NCBI GenBank assembly: GCA_003427395.1
Contig: BFEA01000060.1
Span: 1,578,736 to 1,601,813, forward strand
Reading direction: 5' to 3'
Length of the DNA stretch: 23,078 bases
From: Chara braunii
Lineage: Eukaryota; Streptophyta; Charophyceae; Charales; Characeae
Shown in pieces: positions 1 through 10,190 of the stretch; the first letter of the stretch is position 1, and every line of letters starts with the position of its first letter. Made by a program: the position numbers and the translations under genes. The notes beneath the pieces were generated by a model that made no database searches, was not told where the DNA came from, and saw only the letters and a program-made list of their open reading frames with translations.

Positions 1-387
1 TCAGGTGCGGCTGGTACAGTGGGAGTCTCTGAGCCATCACAAGCGACCTCAATACGTGACAATCCAATGTTCTCACCAGGACCAGCTGGCGAGGGTGGGA
101 CCGAGTCTCGAGAGAAAAAGGACCACGTAAGGAGGGCAATTACTTCGGGCACTAAGGAGCAGAAGGGGGAGACACGAGTGAGAGCGGAACTAACGCCGAC
201 TAAATTGCGACGCAGACTAAGCGAGGGCATGCAGGAGCTCAGAATTCAAGAAGACGTGGAAGGCGAGTCCTCAAATTCAGGGGCAGTAGAACGAGAGAAC
301 AGAGGGATGGACGGGGCAGGCTCCACCTCAACCCTGGCAACGATGAAGAGAAGACGACAGATAACAGCCTCGAGAACAAGGACGTAA
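1..387 (+). CDS. Partial hypothetical ORF, possibly end of LINE ORF1
   Basis: The frame is open from the first base of the window to a TAA at 385-387, so this is the 3' part of something longer. The product is strongly charged (many R, K, E) and rich in S, T and G, with no cysteine or zinc motif and no recognisable domain. It lies in the same orientation as, and upstream of, the plus-strand LINE ORF2 that starts at 968. The simplest guess is the C-terminal part of that LINE's ORF1 (a nucleic-acid-binding protein). This rests only on position and composition. It could also be a chance open frame. Confidence 0.25.
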   Translation, partial: SGAAGTVGVSEPSQATSIRDNPMFSPGPAGEGGTESREKKDHVRRAITSGTKEQKGETRVRAELTPTKLRRRLSEGMQELRIQEDVEGESSNSGAVERENRGMDGAGSTSTLATMKRRRQITASRTRT

Positions 388-792
388 CCTGGAAAAAAAA
401 TATTTGATGCCACTTCTCTTCACAGCTGTTCGGAAGGTATTTTTGGACTGGGATGAGCAGTCTCTCAAACGGAAACGGCTTTGCCCTCTCAGCAAATCAC
501 AGGACCTCCGATGCCTACGGAAATGATCACGATTGCACGCTGACTGTACGGTCTCGAAATAGCGGTAAGAGTGATCCCTTACATCCCTGTACCTCAATTT
601 TTTATTGACCAGCCTGGCATGAAGATTAAGTTGTATATGCCCCTTCTTGATGCTCGTATGTCGCACGAGAGTCTTCACACGATGATGGGCCGAGGATTAA
701 GTCTTTTCCCGCTAGTCTAAGATTGATTTGCGAAGTTAGACTGCCGGGATTTATCCCGCATTTCCCTACTTGGGAATCTGGATGCCTCATGT
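388..792. other. No gene recognised (spacer before LINE ORF2)
   Basis: There is no convincing coding region. A minus-strand frame overlaps 328-678, but it has no domain and runs against the orientation of the flanking LINE pieces. The stretch may be LINE inter-ORF or 5' sequence. Confidence 0.4.
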
Positions 793-975
793 TTGGGGAA
801 GTTATCTCAAAAAATCCCTAAAGCACGATCGTTGAACTCAACGACGTTTCGTTCTTTGCTGACCCAGAAATGGGAAACGGGAACATCAGCGCAGCAGGGT
901 TCAGCGTCTGCACCCACCTCCCTCCCCTCGGCCAATATCCAATCTCAGTCGGGCGAAGTGCGGAGGTATGATTAA
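793..975 (+). CDS. Short ORF overlapping the LINE ORF2 start
   Basis: A 60-codon frame with no recognised domain ends at the TAA at 973-975. Its last codons overlap the ATG at 968 of the LINE ORF2 endonuclease frame, giving an ATGATTAA overlap. An overlap of this kind suggests coupled termination and re-initiation between two cistrons of a LINE, so this may be the tail of ORF1. The frame is short and could be accidental. Confidence 0.25.
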   Translation: MGKLSQKIPKARSLNSTTFRSLLTQKWETGTSAQQGSASAPTSLPSANIQSQSGEVRRYD

Positions 976-1367
976 CACTAAGATAACTACGTGGAACTTA
1001 AGGGGATTGGGGGATACGAGTGGTAGGCGTAAGAGGCAGAGGGTCAAATCTTGGATCCATGAAAAACGTGTTCAGATCCTATGCATACAGGAAACTAAGT
1101 TAGACCAAAATAAGATTGCAGACATTGGTGCGTGGTGGGATGGCTGGCAGTGGAAACCAGGGGTCCGGAGCGGTAGTGATCTTGGTGCATAGGAATCTAG
1201 ACGTGGTGATAGTAGATTATGATTTTGACCAGGGCGGAAGATGGGCATGTATCAAGTTTGAGTCTGCGAACGTAGAATGGGCGTTGGTCACAGTCTACGC
1301 ACCTTCGGGGAAAGGTGAGAGAACTCTGTTTTTGAAACCTTGATGGATTCCCTTCCGGACGTTGAGA
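968..1367 (+). pseudogene. LINE ORF2 fragment: EEP endonuclease, N-terminal part
   Basis: The conceptual protein begins MINTKITTWNLRGLG, the first conserved block of L1-type apurinic-endonuclease-like domains (catalytic Asn in WNLRGLG). It continues through CIQETK (catalytic Glu) and the ALVTVYAPSG block. The domain nicks target DNA to prime reverse transcription. The reading frame changes near 1,170 and again near 1,330, so the copy is dead. It stops abruptly at a poly(T) tract at 1,371, just before the expected GD(W/F)N block. That missing block appears at about 8,406 as LAGDWK, which suggests both pieces belong to one LINE split by a 7-kb nested insertion. I did not find a matching target-site duplication at the two edges. 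Confidence 0.75.
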
Positions 1368-1370
1368 ATC

Positions 1371-1519
1371 TTTTTTTTTTTTTTTTTTTTTTTTTTTGAC
1401 AAACACTGCCGGGGTGGATGCTAGGAGCACTGATAAGAGCAGGCACCCCTAGCACTCCCCGGGAGGCTCCATCTATAGGTGGGGAGCAGCACCTGCTGGA
1501 AAACGGGTCCAGCGTCCCA
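1371..1519 (-). mobile_element. Short poly(A) retroposon (SINE-like), copy 1
   Basis: A run of 27 T (a poly(A) tail on the minus strand) is followed by a block shared with copies at 8,890, 20,204 and 20,974. The most constant part is GGAGGCTCCATCTAT, then GGTGGGGAGC, then GGGTCCAGCGTCCCA. Read on the minus strand, each copy begins GGGACGCTGGACCC and ends in poly(A), as an RNA-copied retroposon would. I could not recognise a tRNA-type A or B box, so its RNA parent is unknown. It sits at the left edge of the nested minus-strand LINE and could be part of that LINE's 3' end. Confidence 0.6.
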
Positions 1520-1539
1520 CAGATATAACTTTTGCAGCA

Positions 1540-2304
1540 CAACGAGTGTACGGGCTTTTGGCCATGAAGTTGTTGCTCAGGAGCTACCTTCTATCCCTCC
1601 GGGCTGCGTGTTTCCCACTACCTCTATGTAGCTCTTACTTGCCTATGGCCAGACCCCCTGGGAAGCTACCTGCCCAATCATTCAAATCTATATCTGCTAT
1701 CCCAATGCTGCCGACGACGGGCAACCATCCCAGGTGACTGCAGCCCCCCAGGTGAAATATTTATAAGAATGGTTATGATACTTATTGAAGCAGAGAGATA
1801 TCAGCGGACCACAGCTTCAACCTCTCCCATTGTCTCAGCAATATTATCAGCGACCAGTCTGTTTGTCCTAATTGCCATTGTCCTTCAAATATATTGCCCA
1901 TGGGGGGCAGGCCGTGGCTATGCATTGTAGAATGCAGCTCTCCCCTCCCCCGGGTGTCATTGTAAGAGGAATCTGTGTCCAACCATACTGAGCCGACAAT
2001 GCCTCTCCTCACGCGGCTCCGCCACATGTATGTCCGTCGGTGACACTCTTGTCGTTTGCAGTCGCTCCACTTCTTGGTCCTGCCGCGCTTGAGATTGTTA
2101 GAGAGAAGAGAACGGAATGAGGGGGAAGGAGTGGGGGTGTAGAGCAGCAGGGGCAGAGGGTGGACTGAGAGGGAAAATGGGGGGAGGGGAGGGAACGAGG
2201 TGGGCGAGAAGGGGGGGGGGGCAGTATCCGGGCAACAATCTTTAGGATGTATCCATTGAGCGTGCCATGTGGAGCGTTCCGCGGGCGGGGACCCCATTGG
2301 AGCC
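1540..2304 (-). other. Probable LINE 3' untranslated region
   Basis: There is no coding region I can support. About 2,118-2,222 is very G-rich on the plus strand (C-rich in the LINE sense strand), including an uninterrupted G run near 2,210-2,221. The stretch follows the end of ORF2, so a LINE 3' UTR is the simplest reading. Part of it could be older host DNA. Confidence 0.4.
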
Positions 2305-5300
2305 CTATTGTGTCACCAAGACGAAGTTAGGTTGTAGGAAGGGGACTTGGAAGCAGTGGGAGGGTCTCCTTTGCCACGATGGCTCTGTGGCCCTCCACTG
2401 ATTCCAGTGAATATTGAGCTCAGTGTCCAGTTCCAAAAAGGCTCGGTGCGGATCCTGCCACAGCAGACCAAAGGCCGACTTTAACGTTTCCCGAACATCT
2501 GGGTCCTTCTCCTCCCTATAGTCTCGGATGAATGTCCTCCACGCATCTTGCGTGTGGGACCGGATAATGTCTTCCAAAAGTTGTTGGGCTTGCTGCAGAC
2601 CGAATTGGTGGTCCCTTCTTTTGAAGGAGCACCGGGCTCTCCAGGCTAACATGAGTACTTGCAGTCTTGTGTAAGAAAAGAGATTGGTTGCATAGGGTGA
2701 CCACTAGTTCATCAGGTGCTGTTTTTTGCCCAGCAGCAGTAGCCCTAGGTCCCATGGGATATACTGCCCTGTGAGGTATCGAAAGGCTGCATCCCACCAC
2801 TGCCACAGTTGGGTGACCATGGGGCAGGCCAACAAACAATGTTCCAAGGTAGCCCTGGCTGGCGGCGTTGCTCTGCCGCAGTAGGTGCACAAAGGCGATA
2901 GCAACCCTTTTTTAGACCACGGCAGGTCAGCTGTCATCTGTGAGTCCAGGGGTGAGTCACGCGCCCATCGGGCAGACAACGTTCGGGCAATCTTCGCGAC
3001 CCTTGAGGCCCTGTACCCTCCTTTGACTGTGTAGTCCCATACGTGCATAGGTTTGGGGCCGGGCCATTCCCATTCAGTTGGGTCAAAGGGAAGTTTGGCC
3101 ACCGGGGTTGTAGATTCAAACACAAAAAGCCCGTCCTGTGGATCCCCCACGACACGTACATGCATCAGCCCCCCCCAACTTTCGGTCCCATCAAGGTTGT
3201 CATTTCTTGCGAGTTTCGATAATCTGGCCCCAGGGCTTAGGAGGTCGTATGCTTGTAGCGCACAACGACCATTATCATTACTACAGACCCTAAACACTGT
3301 AAGCGGGTGAGGCAGATCTGCAAATTTGACAGTCCAATCGTTATCCCTGACTTCGGGGCCGTTCTGGATAGCGAGACGCCACGCGAGGGGGAGGGCCTCT
3401 TTGAGCATGACCAGTCTGTCACCCACATTCTTGGCATGCTTAAGCTTGCGTTGCAGTTGTTTGGCTGTTGCCCAGTCGTTCGCGCGTGGGTCCCACAAGT
3501 CCCCTATTGTGTATGTTCCCCTTCTCGCCCAAGTAAGCCACGGGGAGTTATTTTTAAGACTGAAGGGATTGCCATTTTCGTCGAGGACGCGGGGATTACC
3601 AAACAGGGGCTGCCTCCAAATGTCCTGCCACCTATTCGGAGGCTGTTTTTGCTTCGGCCCACGCCTTCTCCACAGGTTGAGCATAAACGACCACAGGGGG
3701 TCCAGGGGGATATCTGCTCTCACTGCTTGCCTCAGGCCAGTCCCCTGCCGTTGTTGTGGGGGGGAGGGCAGGGACCCGTCGGTATTTGTTAACCATTGGA
3801 AGGGGTGCAATTTGTCGTCTGTCAATGGCTCGGGAGCCAGGTAGGCGATCTGAAGGCAGGCAAGTTCGGACCAGGGGACGTCGTTGCCCATCAGTAGTCT
3901 GACCACATCTTTAAAAATGAGTGCTTCACTTTCTCTCTCAGGATCCAGGATTCCTAGTCCTCCCTTGGTTCTCGACTGCGTAAGAACATCCCAACTTACC
4001 CTCGATATACACCCCTCTGCTTCGGCACTATTTTTCCAGAGGTATGTTGTTAGTGCCTTCCTGAGTCTGGTATATCGATGCCTCTTAAGTGACCAGACCG
4101 CTAGTTTATACCAGATAGCTGCCAAGATCGCATTGTTTATTGCCAAAACCCTGCCCGCTAGTGAGGTATGTAGCCCCTCCCACCTTGCCAATCGGCCTAT
4201 TGCGAGGTTGACCAGCGCATCGCCATGGTCTTGTGGGGGACCTAGTGCTGTTAGTCTCACCCCCAATATTCGAATGGCATCTTCCTTGCGTGCCCAGGCC
4301 ACTGCAGGTTCTTGTGGCAGGAGCTCACCTTGAGGGTGAAGCCACCATCCTTCCGTTTTTGCCCCCCAGTTGACTTTCATGTCCACTGCCAGCAAGAAGA
4401 GATGTATGATCTGAGAGAGGGCACACACACTATCCTTATCTGCTTTGATGAGGACAGTGAGGTCGTCCGCGAACAACAATGTCACTGGGATAAGGTGGAC
4501 CGGGATTTTCGGGATAGGCACTCTGCTGATGTTTGGGTGAGCTCTAATGGAGGAGGCCAGTGCCTCCATCACAATCACAAACAACAGGGGTGCGATAGGG
4601 TCACCCTGCCGCACCGACCTTTGGAGGAGTATCGGTGGTGATAGGTGGCCGTTAAGCATCACGTTCGTGGTGGCCGTCCTATGAAAGATTTGTACCCAGT
4701 GGCAAAAGGCCGGCCCGAAATTCATCCTATCCAAGCACATGTCTAGGAAGTCCCAATCGACATGATCGTAAGCTTTCTCAAAATCAATGAAAATGATAGC
4801 AGCTTGGGCCTTCCGTTGGCGGGCGTACTTGATGGTCACATTGACCAGAAGGACATTATCCTGAATATTACGATTAGGCATGAAGCCCGACTGGTCGGGG
4901 TGGATCAACACATTCATATAGGGCAGCAATCGTTTAGTCATCGCCTTCGCCATCATCTTATAGGGGACCGGGAGGAGGGTTATAGGTCTATAATTTCCGA
5001 TGTCCTCCTTGTCGCCCTTTTTGTAAAGGAGTGTGGTCACTCCTTGTCCGATCATGCCCCCAAAGGTGCCTTCTTTCTGGACCGCCAAGATGTACTCCAT
5101 TAAATCGTCCTTAAGAAGGTCCCAAAATCCAGTCCAGAACTCCTTCGGGAACGAGTCGATACCGGGAGTCTTTTCATCCTCCATATCTCTTAGCGCCTCC
5201 CAAACCTCTTGTTGAGTGAGGGGGGCGTCAAGGTCAGTCTTTTGCGAGTCTGTGAGACGGGTATGGACTGTGGCTAACAGCTCGTCCCTTGCTCGGCGCA

Positions 5301-5427
5301 CGCCTTCCCCCGGCTTGTTAGGTGTTTGTGAGGTGAAAAGGCTCCGGTAATATTGGGCTGCGTAATCTATTATGGAGTAGGCATTGTTTGTTGGCTGAGC
5401 CGCCCCATCCAAAGGGTGTCTAAGCAC
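2305..5427 (-). pseudogene. LINE ORF2: reverse transcriptase and C-terminal zinc finger
   Basis: The frame is open for 907 codons, then one in-frame TAG (2,704-2,706), then open again to 2,305, about 1,040 codons in all. L1-clade RT blocks are in order, numbered from the start of this frame: EKTPGID (about 85-91), YRPITLLPVPYK (about 146-157), IDFEKAYDHVDW (214-225, catalytic Asp 215), SVRQGDPIAPLLF (271-283), and FADD (319-322, two catalytic Asp). Near residues 847-868 is a zf-RVT-like motif, CTYC with a later H and C before the ACP residues. The enzyme copies the element RNA at a nicked target in the nucleus. The frame differs from the upstream endonuclease part, so a frameshift lies near 5,430-5,470. 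The length and near-intactness suggest a fairly young copy. Confidence 0.9.
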
Positions 5428-6157
5428 GGCAACAGTGTTGGCTCTCGCTCTAGCTCTTGCTTTGTTGAAAAAGGTTTTTGCTGTTCGATATAGGCTTGGA
5501 GGTGATCTCTGGCTTCTTGCAACTTGTCAAATGTGGCGCCTTGTTGTGGGTCGTCCATAAGTTGGTCATCCCACTCTTCCAGGTCCTTCATCAATTTTTC
5601 AAGGAGAGCCTTGCGGCCCCTGGCGTGTTGTATAGAAAACTTTTTGGCTCTTTCTCTCATCTGCGCCACACCATCATTAAACCATTTCACTTTGTCCCCT
5701 GACACTGGTTTCCGAGTTTACCAGTATTCCCAGAACGAAGTGATGGTATCCTTGAATTTCGAGAGGGGGAGCGGAGATGTATTCAGTTTGAAGAAGCCAG
5801 GACCCCTCTGGATGTGATTATGTCAGGATAAGCCGAGTGTGATCATGCGATGGTCAAAGGACTTGCACGGGCTGATGGTTGTTATCTCTGCTGTTGTAAC
5901 CAGGCCGACGAGGTCCTTTGAGACCAGTGTGAGGTCTATGCGAGAGCTGGCCAGGCCTCGTTCCCCTCTGGAAGACATACACGTATAGGCGCGCTGGGAG
6001 GAGTGCAGCAGTCTGTACATATCCTCCAGCTCTCGGTCCGCCATAAATTGCCTAAGCATAAGCACATCTAGTCTCACTCCGGTCTGTTGCGAATCCCCGT
6101 GATGTTGCGTGTGGGAGGGGGACCTACGATGCATAGACGGGTCGAGCGTGGTGTTAA
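5370..6157 (-). pseudogene. LINE ORF2: end of EEP endonuclease plus linker to RT
   Basis: The frame begins at the right side of the inserted TTAA element with FNTTLDPS. It continues through SSRIDLTLVS and FDHRMITLGL, the SRID and (S)DH blocks that close EEP nuclease domains; the His and Asp are catalytic in the family. Two in-frame stops (TGA at 5,823-5,825 and TAA near 5,718) interrupt the linker. After them a charged helical region (5,705-5,370) leads to the RT, which is in another frame. The part is not translatable as one protein now. Confidence 0.8.
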
Positions 6158-7370
6158 ACCACCAGTTCACCCAGACCTGTTTTTTTTCCCAAAAGATTTC
6201 TTTTGTCGAGCCTGAAAGTGAGGGGGTGCCGTCGTCCTTGAAGAATGAGGTGCTGGACCTGCTGCCAGCAGATGGAACAGAAAGCAGGACATACGTAGTT
6301 TTTGTTTTTCAATTTTGTATCTCGTTCTTTACTTTTACTTTGTTTTCACTCATGTGGCACGCCAGCCAGGCCTAAGAAAAAAGGGAAAAAAAGGAAAAAA
6401 AAGAAAAGAAGAGAAGGAAAAGAGAAAGAACAGGGCTACGCAGCTCAGGGCGTACTCAGACTACACCGCTCTGGACGGATCTGCCTGCAAGCATGTCCAC
6501 ACGTATAGGACTTCCATGGATGTATCAGTCAGGAGTTGCGGCCAGGTTCAGGGCATACTTACAATTGGATGCTTGACTCGACTTGGACGTGATTGCGGTC
6601 AGATGCATGCATCATAAGTCGCAATCGAGGTTGGATACATCGAGGAAAGTCCCAGCATGAGTATGCTCTCAGTCAAGAAACGCATAGTGCAAAAAAAAAA
6701 AAAAAAAAAACAAGCCTGTTACAGTGGGAGTGCCCCTCGACAATCGAATCATCCAAAATCTGGCAGGACGCCAAAATCGCCTTCTGGTGCGGTCCGTGCT
6801 GACAGCCTGATGGAACGTTTTCGAATAAAGGGGGATGCATCTTCCATGGGAACGTGGGCAAATTCACCCACCACAAGTTTTGTCATTTTCGCATCTGTCG
6901 AGATGAGGCGAACGTAGGTAGCGCGGCAGGCGCGTTTTCGAATTGGCATGTTGTGAAAAAAAAAAAAAAAAAAAAAGAGTAATTTACTAATTTCCCATAT
7001 TTTTTTGTCTTTTGTGCATGTGGAGAGTACTGCAGCGGCGCCCTATGTGCTCCCTATTTCGTNACAATCATTTTCCACCCGCCAAGTGGCGGGCCTTACA
7101 AGTTTTTTTTTTGCTTTTAGCTCTTTTTGTTTCTTTTCTTTATTTGTCTCTTTTGCAAGCCCGTACTTTGTCCTGTTTCTTTGTCTTGCNGTAGTTGGTG
7201 TTTTCACATCTGGCGCCCGCCCATCCATTGCACCTCCTGGAATGGGTACTCTAATTTTTTAGGCCGACCTGTCCTTCGCCCCGAAGCTCTACCGGCCCTC
7301 TGCCGAAGGGCCCAGGTTAGGGTGCAGTTTACTGCAATAGCAGGACAGTGCCGGGGCGTGAACTGGTGGT
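6158..7370. mobile_element. TTAA-flanked inverted-repeat element inserted in the LINE
   Basis: The ends are inverted repeats ACCACCAGTTCAC (6,158) and GTGAACTGGTGGT (to 7,370), each bordered by TTAA (6,154-6,157 and 7,371-7,374). Removing the 1,213 bp and one TTAA rejoins the LINE as GAC TTT AAC ACC, which reads GDFNTTLDPS, the expected EEP block. Both ends are therefore exact. The interior has A/G-rich DNA (about 6,373-6,430), A runs near 6,691-6,710 and 6,957-6,976, a T-rich part near 7,100-7,150, and two ambiguous bases. No transposase was found, so it is non-autonomous. TTAA target duplication is typical of piggyBac-type elements; that assignment is an inference. Confidence 0.8.
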
Positions 7371-8119
7371 TTAAAGTCCCCCACTAAGATGTGAGGGGCG
7401 TCGACCGGCAGCTGGTTTTGAAGAGAGGCCCAGAGCTCTACCCTACCAGTGGGGTCGTTCGGTGCATAGATGTTGGTCAAATAAAATTCCTCTTCTTCGA
7501 AGGTCACTTTAAGGTTGACCCACCGCCCTTGATGTTCATCTCTATCCATGCAAACTGGGTTCAATTCGGAGGACTGGGGAAGCCAGATCGCGACCCCTGC
7601 AGATGCCCTGTTTCTGGCCGGCGCCGAGTAGGATACATATGGCCATATGGATCTCTCTTTTGCGTTGTGCGCTGGGGTGTCCTGGAGGTGTGTTTCTTGG
7701 ATGCAGACAACATCTGGCCATGACCCTGTTACTGCGAGTTTGATCATATCGAAGATCGCCCCCTTTTTTTCGGTCGACACTTGAATAAGGCCGTTGACAT
7801 TAAGAGACCGAATGTCTATGTCTGCCTGGGCCAGTTTGGTTGCCCATTGGGGTGGCCTCTTGACTCTAGGAAAAACCTGGGGGGGAGGCGGACATTGGAG
7901 GGGCGATGGGTGGAGGGGTGGTGGAGGGGGAGCTGTTCGGGGTAAAGAGTCACGAGGCTGCCCCTGCGACCGAACCGCAAAGTGGCTGGCCCCATTAGCG
8001 AGCAATGCACTGCTGTTGGTTGCAACAGTATTCGGCAGGGGAGGGACCATCATATTTGTCGGTACTTTGCGATCACAGGGCCGGATCCTCAAGGCATGAC
8101 CTTTATGGGGAGCACGCAC
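7371..8119 (-). pseudogene. LINE ORF2: N-terminal EEP endonuclease
   Basis: A 250-codon frame starts at a GTG (8,119) after a TGA, so the true start may differ. Residues about 62-90 are proline-rich. The endonuclease follows: SLNVNGL (105-111), VCIQETHL (138-145, catalytic Glu 142), AGVAIWL (174-180), LTNIYAPND (214-222), and ILVGDF (244-249). The last block is cut by the TTAA element, and the next codons of the real protein are at 6,157. The product would nick DNA for target-primed reverse transcription. The frame itself is clean, so the insertion is the main damage here. Confidence 0.85.
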
Positions 8120-8385
8120 TGCGGGTCATCCCATTCATTGTGTTCTTCGAGGATATTGTCTTCCAAGAAGGTCTGCATAAGGAGCAGGACTCTACTCGCC
8201 ACCCAAGCATGGTTGGTCACAAATCTTGTCGTGGGGAGGTCCATCAGTTGATGGTGACTGAACCACCTGAAGCCCGAACCCGTTTTGGCGGCTCCACTTT
8301 TGGGGTCCAGCAGGAGCAGGGCCGGGATTATACCCTTGGGGAACGAATGCACCTGGGAGGACCACCCCCAACACGTCAGTTGTGT
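8089..8385 (-). pseudogene. LINE ORF1, C-terminal part (5'-truncated)
   Basis: On the minus strand a frame open from about 8,385 ends at a stop at 8,089-8,091, overlapping the start of ORF2 (8,119) by about 30 bases in another frame. It includes KTGSGFRWFSHHQLMDLP and ends NEWDDPQCVLPIKVMP. I do not recognise a family. The position just before ORF2, with a short overlap, is what an L1-type ORF1 would show. The upstream part is missing because the LINE copy ends near 8,400. Confidence 0.45.
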
Positions 8386-8401
8386 TAGACTCCCTGACCC
8401 A

Positions 8402-8889
8402 ATATTCTTGCAGGCGATTGGAAAGCCACGTTGGATGACGCGAATCCCTTATTCCAAACGTCTAGGGTGGGCAGAGATGTGGACAAGCTGTTGAATTTGG
8501 TAATAGACTTGGAGTTAGAGGATATCTTTCGTTTGGTGAACCCAGATGGCCCAGGGTATACTTGGTACTCCTGACAGTCCTCAATGAGCCGTAGGGTCGT
8601 TGCAAGGAGATTGGACTGTTTCCTGACAACCCATAATGTTGGAAGAAATGTACTAAATGTTTCATTCCTTACAAATTCCCTCTCAGATCACAATCCAGTG
8701 GTCACTCAACTAGTATGGGGGGAGGGACCAGATAGAGGAAAGAGCCTCTTCAGGCTGAATGATGCCACAATTAGAGACCCAGGGGTACGAACATGGGTAA
8801 CAGATCAGTTTGACAGATGGTCGCAGAGGAAACACAGGTTTACCTTAGAAAAAGACTGGTGGGACGCTCTGATCCTCTGCTAAGTAACC
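8402..8889 (+). pseudogene. Plus-strand LINE ORF2: EEP endonuclease, C-terminal part
   Basis: The translation resumes with ILAGDWKATLDD (the GDxN block of EEP nucleases). It runs through LELEDIFRLVNPDGPGYTWYS, an in-frame TGA near 8,572, then a degenerate SRxxD block (ARRLDCFL) and LSDHNPVV (8,673-8,702, the catalytic D-H pair). It continues into the linker (TLEKDWWDAL) and is cut by a poly(T) retroposon at 8,890. It is the likely continuation of the fragment at 968-1,367. Confidence 0.75.
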
Positions 8890-9574
8890 TTTTTTTTTTT
8901 TTTTTTTTGAAGGCCCTCGCACAAGGCCTCTATCCTGGTGGTGGTAAGAGAACCACCAGGATTGAGGCTTTGCCTGGCGGGCCGCTCCATCTATTGGTGG
9001 GGAGCAACACCTGCTGGAAACTGGGTCCAGCGTCCCCTAAATACATCTTTTACAAAACAATGCATCCTTGAAAGTGATGCCATTGTGCTGGAAACCGGGT
9101 CCAGCGTCCCATATCCAATCTACTCTTCCATACCTAACCTGCAGCAGGGTCGGATATTGGGGGGAGAAACACCGGGGGGTACCAGTAGGGTCTCCCTCCA
9201 TCCCCTAACCCCTGTTATCCCCCTACTATCCTCATGGCGCCTATTGTGTCTTTACTGAACATTAGACTCTTTCCTGGAAATGTACTGAGAAATCTATGCT
9301 GAGAATCGTCTTCAGCGTCCCAAAAAAACAGAATAGTAGATTGAAAGTGACGCCCTTGTGCTGGAATCCAGGTCCAACGTCCCATGTCGAACTTTACTCT
9401 TCCACGCCTCTCTTGCAGCAGGGTCGGGTATTGGAGGGAGGTGCTGGGGGGCATCTATGGAGTGTCCCTCCTTCCCCTAATCCCTGCCATCCCCCAACTC
9501 TCCACAGGGTGCGAGTAATGACAATATGTTGAAGGATTTTATGTTGAGAATCGGGCTCAGCGTCCTAAGTAACC
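8880..9574. repeat. 10-bp target-site duplication CTAAGTAACC
   Basis: CTAAGTAACC occurs at 8,880-8,889, just before the poly(T) run, and again at 9,565-9,574, just after the last retroposon unit. The two copies are identical. Joining across them restores the LINE reading LLSNRSFFKK. This fixes both ends of the insertion and shows target-primed retroposition. Confidence 0.85.
8890..9564 (-). mobile_element. Composite poly(A) retroposon (675 bp), copy 2
   Basis: It starts with 19 T (a poly(A) tail on the minus strand) and holds five units that each begin, on the minus strand, with a GGGACGCTG-like start. The unit starts are at 9,037, 9,110, 9,321, 9,383 and 9,564. Spacings alternate short and long (73, 211, 62, 181), so a two-part module is repeated about twice after the tail unit. 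The tail-proximal unit matches the short copies at 1,371, 20,204 and 20,974. No coding capacity is seen. The flanking 10-bp duplication shows that the whole composite moved as one piece. Confidence 0.75.
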
Positions 9575-10190
9575 GAAGTTTCTTTAAAAAAATCTTGGTT
9601 TTACAATCAAGTAAAGAAGAAGCCGCCGCAAAGAAATCAGTGGAGGAAGCAAAGAGGATGATAGCGCTATTCCCGCCTAGATCTATGATGCTAAAATGTG
9701 GGGTCAAGAGAGGGGCCTCAGAATGAGGGAATGGGATGACATCCAAGAAGCCAAGTCTAACAGATGGAAGGAGATTCTAACTATCAAAGGGATCGAGCCA
9801 GGGGACCGGATGTCCAAATCTCTGTTCCAAAGACTACAAAGGCTTTACCAAAACGAAATGAAATCTCTGACTCATCTGTTTAATCAGCAAGCTCCGACAA
9901 CAAATACATCGAGAGAGATATGCTCCTATGCCGAACTGTATTTCTGTGATATCCTTAACTCTCGCAGACCGGCATCAGAAAACGATACAGGTCACGATCA
10001 GTTAACGGGTATGTGGGATGCAATGGATGTCTGCTTTCCTGACCGTGGTCGGCCGGATTTGGACCGTCCAATTGAGGAGGCGGAACTCAAGCATGCGATG
10101 AAATCAATGACCAGGGCAAAAACACCGGGCTCAGATGGTATTAAGTTTAGTTCTATGACCAATTTTGGGTTGAGGTTAGTCACACGTTAA
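9575..10190 (+). pseudogene. Plus-strand LINE ORF2: linker and start of RT
   Basis: After the retroposon the LINE resumes with NRSFFKKILVLQSSKEEAAAKK. After a frame change near 9,690-9,720 it reads RMREWDDIQEAKSNRW, then SYAELYFCDILNSRRP and PIEEAELKHAMKSM. It ends in RAKTPGSDGIKF, the (K)TPGxDGI block that opens L1-type RT domains. The frame ends at 10,188-10,190 and no later RT motif follows, so the copy is 3'-truncated or rearranged here. Confidence 0.7.

Larger units (their letters stand above)
1520..8400 (-). mobile_element. L1-type LINE, nested, minus strand
   Basis: Boundaries are approximate. From 5' to 3' on the minus strand it contains the C-terminal part of ORF1 (about 8,385 to 8,089), ORF2 with an EEP endonuclease, an RT and a zinc-finger tail (8,119 to 2,305), and a non-coding 3' part. 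ORF2 is interrupted by a TTAA-flanked element at 6,158-7,370. ORF1 appears 5'-truncated, as is common for LINE copies. The whole lies inside a plus-strand LINE. Confidence 0.7.

Noticed and set aside
1371-1519. tRNA-derived SINE head
   Set aside because: I looked for A-box and B-box words on the minus strand in all copies and found none convincing, so a tRNA origin is not claimed.
3053-4641. Several plus-strand frames of 85-172 codons
   Set aside because: They are antisense shadows of the minus-strand LINE RT and contain no domains.
8890-9564. CRISPR-like regularly spaced repeats
   Set aside because: The spacings alternate and differ, the units are diverged, and a poly(A) tail plus target-site duplication show a retroposon.
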